From: Sipunculus nudus
Taxonomy: Eukaryota; Annelida; Sipuncula; Golfingiida; Sipunculidae
Assembly: GCA_026874595.1 (NCBI GenBank)
Contig: CM049311.1
Location: 15,715,676-15,779,675, forward strand
Reading direction: 5' to 3'
DNA: 64,000 nt
Part shown: in pieces, positions 59,435 through 64,000 of the stretch
How positions within the stretch are numbered: the first letter of the stretch is position 1
Layout of the letters: every line of letters starts with the position of its first letter
Translations under genes and position numbers: made by a program
The notes under the pieces: generated by a model
What the model was told of the DNA's origin: nothing
What the model saw: only the letters and a program-made list of their open reading frames with translations
The model's database searches: none

Positions 59435-61829
59435 GAGTTTCAATCATGGCACGCTCCACCGTCCGTCAGGGTGCCACTATTATACACACCACGGAAACCT
59501 TTCGTGTTGCATTAAATTTTACTCGACTAAAACCAATAGTTCTTGACTTTGGGAAATCATTATAAGGAAGTAAGCAATCGATAAAACCCAACAACAGCAG
59601 ATATCTGGGGGGGGGGGGGTGCCCCTATTCTAAAGATCCAGTATATTTGTCTCTGTTCTGCATGGACCCGGGCTAAGTATCAAGCATTTAAATAGTCATG
59701 GATTTATTGAAATGTTCATTTAATGAATTCGTGGTGGCATTGTTCTTGTCATTAAAGAAGGTGTGCATAGATATAAAATACGTGCATACTTATCTTAAAC
59801 TATTGCATTTACATATAAAACACTTTGTAATCTCTGTAATCGGCAGAACAGGCGGTTACATTTACGAAAAGTCGTAAACTACAAAGCAGGGAGCATGAAC
59901 TGCTTTCGTGATAAACTGGTGATCGTTAAAGAGGAACGTGCTTAGGCCGAGTTTCACTCTTTCACAAACCTTCGAAGAATGATAATAAAATCTATACATT
60001 CAATCAAAATGCCAATTGTTACAGCGATTTAAGTATGATTGGCTATTCCTTTGCGTATTTTGCTGTTGACGGTACATTGAGGTTAAAGGGTTTTCACAAA
60101 GGTCAAGACCGAGCCCTCGTCTCAATGGTTCAAAATTTACTTTAATAATCATGCCTAACAGGAAATTTCAACTTCCTAAGTTTCTCGAAACAATTAAGAG
60201 AGATTTATTTGTATTTATACCTATACAGAGGGTAATAAAGAGCTTTACCGCTAAACCTTCCCCTTGACTAACTGGTCATAATAACTGAGCATAATAGGAT
60301 TCAACAGTGAACAGTTTTTGAAACACGGAAAAGCGTTAATATGGAATTTGATGATTTCATATTTACAACAGGAGAATTTGAAAAATATCAGCAAATATGG
60401 TTTGTCCTCTTGTCTCTGGTAAACCCTGCGTTTGCCATTACGAATTTTAGCGTAGTATTTCTGATGGCAGTCCCTGATCACTGGTGTCTTGTTCCGGACC
60501 TTAAACATCTGAACCAGTCAATGCAGAAGAATTATAGCATCCCATAGGGAAAGAATGGAGAATACAGCAGCTGTTTTATGTATGAGAGAAATTACTCAGA
60601 AATCAGAGAGTCAATAGTTAATGGTATCAATCTGTCTACTACCACTTGCCGCCATGGGTGGACTTACGACATTTCCGTCTACACATCAACTCTTGTGACC
60701 CAGGTATAGAAGTGTTCCTTTTGCAGACAACTAGATATTATATCAACAGCAAAAATTATTTACGAGTAACAAAACTGATGAGTCTCACCAAATTGGTATT
60801 TTTTTTAGATGCTTGGAGTGTTGTCAATTGAAGTGAGCCATACATATGTACAACACATATGCCAGGGCATACAGTATATGACCATTACAATATGACAGCT
60901 AAAATAATATATGCCATAGGGAAAAACTGGAAAAAAATCTTGGCAAAGGCTTTCGCGTAGTATCCACTCATTGAAAGGGAGGTTATATACATAGGCGTTT
61001 CCAGGGTAAGGGAATAGGCGGGCGCAGGGAAGGGACCCCCTCGCCCAGTGTAGAAACATTCTGAAAATTTAGACTGCAATAGCACAGCCTGGGATAGTTA
61101 CAAATCCTTCTTAAGGCTGTATTAAACTCTTATTTTTCTGTTTCCTAAATTGTTTTAGATCACCCAAACCAACCCCGCTCCTGCATATGAACATTTGCTC
61201 TCCGAGGTTTATTTTTCCAGTCAATTTTTTTTAACAAGTTGTGTTCACACCGGATGAGAATCACCCCATCAGGAATCACACTGCTGGTAGTCTCTCTTTT
61301 TGGGTTGAGGGTGGGGATGTTATGCTTTTTATGCCCCAGTAATGGGGATGACTAAACACTCAGGACCCGCAGGTGCAAAAGAAACCTGGCCTAAATGCAT
61401 TAGGATAGTTATTCACATGACAGAAAATGAGTGCTACGGTCCGACACGTAGTTCCGTTACATCTTCAGATGAACATATTTAGAACTTTTCTGTTGATAAT
61501 TATTTTGGTGGTGTTATGATATTCCATAAGGCTAGGATAAGTAATAGTACATATGAACATTCACAACAAAAGATTAAATTCTCTATATCTTTGTTTTTTT
61601 ATTAACAAAATGCAAAATCATAGTATCAATTACTCGTAGACCTGGGTTCCTCAGTTTGATCAACATGTCTCTTGGAATAAGGAGGAATGAAAGGGTGGTT
61701 CGCAAACTGTTAAGATAGCAATTCCAGCATTTCTTCCAAGAAATCTCGGGGAAGTTTACATTGAATTACCCATAAAAAGTAAGAAAAAGGTACTAACAAC
61801 ACCTTTGTCAACATACGTTCTATTTTCAG
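59435..61829 (+). repeat. Segmental duplication partner of 40410-41734
   Basis: This is the copy 3 side of the shared upstream and intron 1 sequence. Between the two homologous blocks (to about 59890 and from about 61345) lies the 1.45 kb with exon 1. A 13-G run is at about 59607-59619. Confidence 0.7.
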
Positions 61830-62339
61830 TTTGATTTAGTATGTGATCGAAAATTGCTGCGGGCGGTGGGGAGGTCAATGACGTTTGCCGGATATATGGT
61901 TGGTGTCTTGCTTTTTGGAACCATATCCGATAGGTAATTGATAAAATCAAAAGTTATCTTTTACGAAGTTATTTAAGTAATTTTTCTAAATCTTCCGCAA
62001 GGTGACTGCAATATATTTACTTAAAAAATCATGGTGGGAGAGGCAAGGTTTAACACGAGTTTGCAACGGGTACGGTTTCTTAGTTTCAATGTTTCCTTGA
62101 CATCAGTTCAGTGCCAGTACGTCAGTCGTATCCTTGTGGAAAACTGCCCTTTTACTATTGTGTGGAACAGCCCTAAGATGGATAAAATTACAAGCCGGTG
62201 TCAATCCGAGAGGTTGTGTGGCTAAAAATATTGTCTTTTCGGAATCACTTTACACAAGTCCAATATGATAAAATTGCACTTTTCGCAAATCTGGTGACAT
62301 TTTTGGAAAAAGGAGAAAAAACAATGTTCACGAAAATTC

Positions 62340-62760
62340 TTATAAGTCGGTGACTTTTAAAACTAGAGAGGTCTTGTAGTCAGCATTTGGTCGGTATGGC
62401 ATGACAAAATTGGAGTCTCGCCAGATCTTGCACAGTTTCTTGTCAAACAAAAAAAAATCGGCGACTTTTAAGGGTAGAGAGGTTTAGTTTTTCAACTTTT
62501 CGTAGCATTTGGACAGCATGACCTAACTTAAATGCTTTGTTCGTCGAACAGCGAGAAAAAGCCAGATTTAAAAGAAATGTTTATAACTTTTCGAATTTTT
62601 AAACTAGAGAGGTCTAGTTTTCGGTATTTGGTAAAATTTTGTCAGCCTGGCAGGACAGATCTTCATATTTCGTCAAATCTAGTGTCTTGTTAAATTAGAT
62701 TGAACGAGATTCCACGGAAATGTCACATTGGTCACGTTTTACACTTGAAAGATCTGCGAC
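62340..62760. repeat. Short diverged tandem repeat in copy 3 intron 2
   Basis: GACTTTTAAAACTAGAGAGGTC (minus small changes) recurs near 62350, 62465 and 62605, each followed by a GCATTTGG and GGCA(T/G)GAC-like stretch. The spacing is about 115-140 bp. Copy number is about three. No coding content. Confidence 0.6.
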
Positions 62761-63287
62761 CATTCAATAGTAGGATACATACATAAATGTATTATTTGCT
62801 TCTGTTCCCTCAAACATTGCTCAATCATATGACTGTTTCCACATCTTCCCCTGTCTTTCTGTATCCTCGTCTATCTGTCTTATTTCAATTTTAGGCAAGC
62901 GATTGATCTCGGGTGGTCCGGATTTGTTAATTGCAGTGGGAGATTCGGCTTGAAGCCGCTATTTTCTGTTTACTTACCGCCTGGATAAGAATTACCTAGA
63001 TAAAGTTTACATGGATAAGACTTAATGCTTTAACGTTCAGGAACTGAACTGACGTCAAAAAGATATTGGAACCAATAAACCGTACCAATTAAGTACCAGA
63101 ACCTTTCCTCCCTCATATGATACGTAAAATGAATGTGCCAATATATGACATAAGAAATTAGCAAGTTTGAACCAGTGGCAAAGGACTTAATACTGTTTCA
63201 CTTGTTGATTTATATAAATTCAAAGAATGTTATATAAGATACAAAATGTGAACGTTTGATATAATAGCAGATTAATCTATCTTTAAA

Positions 63288-63304
63288 ATATATATATATA
63301 TACT

Positions 63305-63361
<57 letters not shown>
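63288..63361. repeat. Compound (TA)n(CA)n(TA)n microsatellite
   Basis: TA units, then about 10 CA units, then about 18 TA units, in intron 2 of copy 3. The surrounding intron (63130-63500) matches intron 2 of copy 2 (42310-42610), including ATACTGTTTCAC and GATATAATAGCA. Confidence 0.95.
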
Positions 63362-63367
<6 letters not shown>

Positions 63368-64000
63368 GGAAAATAAAATTGTCAATGTCAGGGGGCGCAA
63401 TTGATACATAAAGACTGATTATTTCATTGAATCCAACGATTACAAGTGGACGATCCATTTTATACGCCCGTCTGACCAACGCAACATTCACACACAAGTT
63501 ATAAGGTTTGTGCTTTGTCGAAGGAAATATAAAAATAAGAAAGGTTTATTTGTTTAAGATTTAGGTCGTAAGTTGTAGTAATGTAGAATATATAGTTTAC
63601 CCAGGTTTCACCAACGCCAGTTTCATATTTATTCCTGCTTTATTGAAGGTTTGGCTTTCGTAAATCTCTGCTGGCTTCCATGGCAATATTGGCTGTCATG
63701 AATATTTTGCAAACATTCGCTCCACATATAGTGGTGTTTTTGGTGTTTCGATTTCTAGTTGCAATGGGAAATATCGGAGCATTCAAGACGGCCTTCGTTA
63801 CTGGTAGGCATAAATTTGTATATTAGAAGTTTTGAATAATAATAATGTTTTGCATTTATTACGGAATCATCGTCTGTATAGCCTGAACAGGAGAAAATTG
63901 TTGTCGGATATAACTGTCAACTTGATGTCGCGTGTGAACACGGAGCTCAGACTTTGTTCTAGCCCGGATGATCGAGTGACAACACATAAAAAGGTGAATG

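Larger units (their letters stand above)
60341..63803 (+). pseudogene. SLC22-type transporter, copy 3 (partial at window edge, one nonsense codon)
   Basis: Exon 1 is 60341-60703, exon 2 61830-61933, exon 3 63649-63803; the rest lies beyond the window. Exons 2 and 3 have exactly the copy 1 lengths (104 and 155 nt) and good splice sites. Exon 1 starts MEFDDFIFTTGEFEKYQQ, keeps the LMAVPDHWC landmark, and is 51 nt shorter than copy 1 in the extracellular loop. An in-frame TAG at 60545-60547 replaces the Lys codon after SIP. Downstream of it the frame is open, including the CRHGWTYD landmark, to the donor. The loop 2-3 motif reads SDRFGFRKS across the exon 2-3 junction, with Phe in place of the second Arg. 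The likely acceptor before exon 1 ends at about 60313. It may be a recent pseudogene, a polymorphic null allele, or a gene misread at one base. Confidence 0.8.

Noticed and set aside
1-64000. tRNA, rRNA or known small-RNA genes
   Set aside because: No cloverleaf with A/B boxes or rRNA-like block was recognised by eye; a covariance-model scan was not possible.

Overview
The window is eukaryotic nuclear DNA, AT-rich and intron-rich, and packed with short interspersed repeats. Coding exons are short, flanked by GT/AG splice sites and separated by introns of 0.1 to 8 kb. The repeats (elements with stem-loop ends, internal tandem cores and CTAG termini, and G-run repeats) resemble those of marine molluscs, so I infer a mollusc, most likely a bivalve. 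This rests on repeat style and gene content, not on a search. All recognised host genes lie on the + strand; the one large minus-strand ORF belongs to a retrotransposon.

Region 1 (about 3.6-22.5 kb) holds the complete coding part of WTAP, the regulatory subunit of the nuclear m6A RNA methyltransferase complex. It has seven coding exons (449 codons) and a long Glu-rich tail in the last exon. Its introns hold a stem-loop/tandem-core element at 4.1-5.2 kb, a three-deep nest of transposons at 7.8-10.0 kb, and two copies of a foldback element at 13.0 and 17.8 kb.

Region 2 (about 23.6-30.3 kb) has no gene I can support. It is a repeat field: a gene-free GC-rich island at 25.0-25.4 kb, an array rich in AGGTCA direct repeats at 25.8-27.15 kb, a second copy of the 4.1-kb element at 28.4-29.8 kb, and G-run repeats.

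Region 3 (30.9-64 kb) is a head-to-tail cluster of three SLC22-type (organic cation/anion/carnitine transporter-like, MFS) genes. Copy 1 (30.9-37.7 kb) is intact, with ten coding exons and 563 codons. Copy 2 (41.7-57.1 kb) is a pseudogene: exon 1 is missing, exons 2 and 4 are frameshifted, exon 7 is truncated and exon 8 is absent. Its intron 4 carries a 4.6-kb non-LTR retrotransposon with an intact 1279-codon endonuclease/reverse-transcriptase ORF and a perfect 15-bp target-site duplication. Copy 3 (from 60.3 kb, running off the right end) has three well-formed exons but one in-frame TAG in exon 1. Intron and upstream sequence is shared between copies 2 and 3, so they come from a more recent duplication than the one that separated copy 1.

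I found no tRNA, rRNA, CRISPR array or prokaryotic-type operon. The most unusual content is the transposon architecture (nested elements, phased palindromes, hairpin ends) and the stepwise decay of the transporter cluster.
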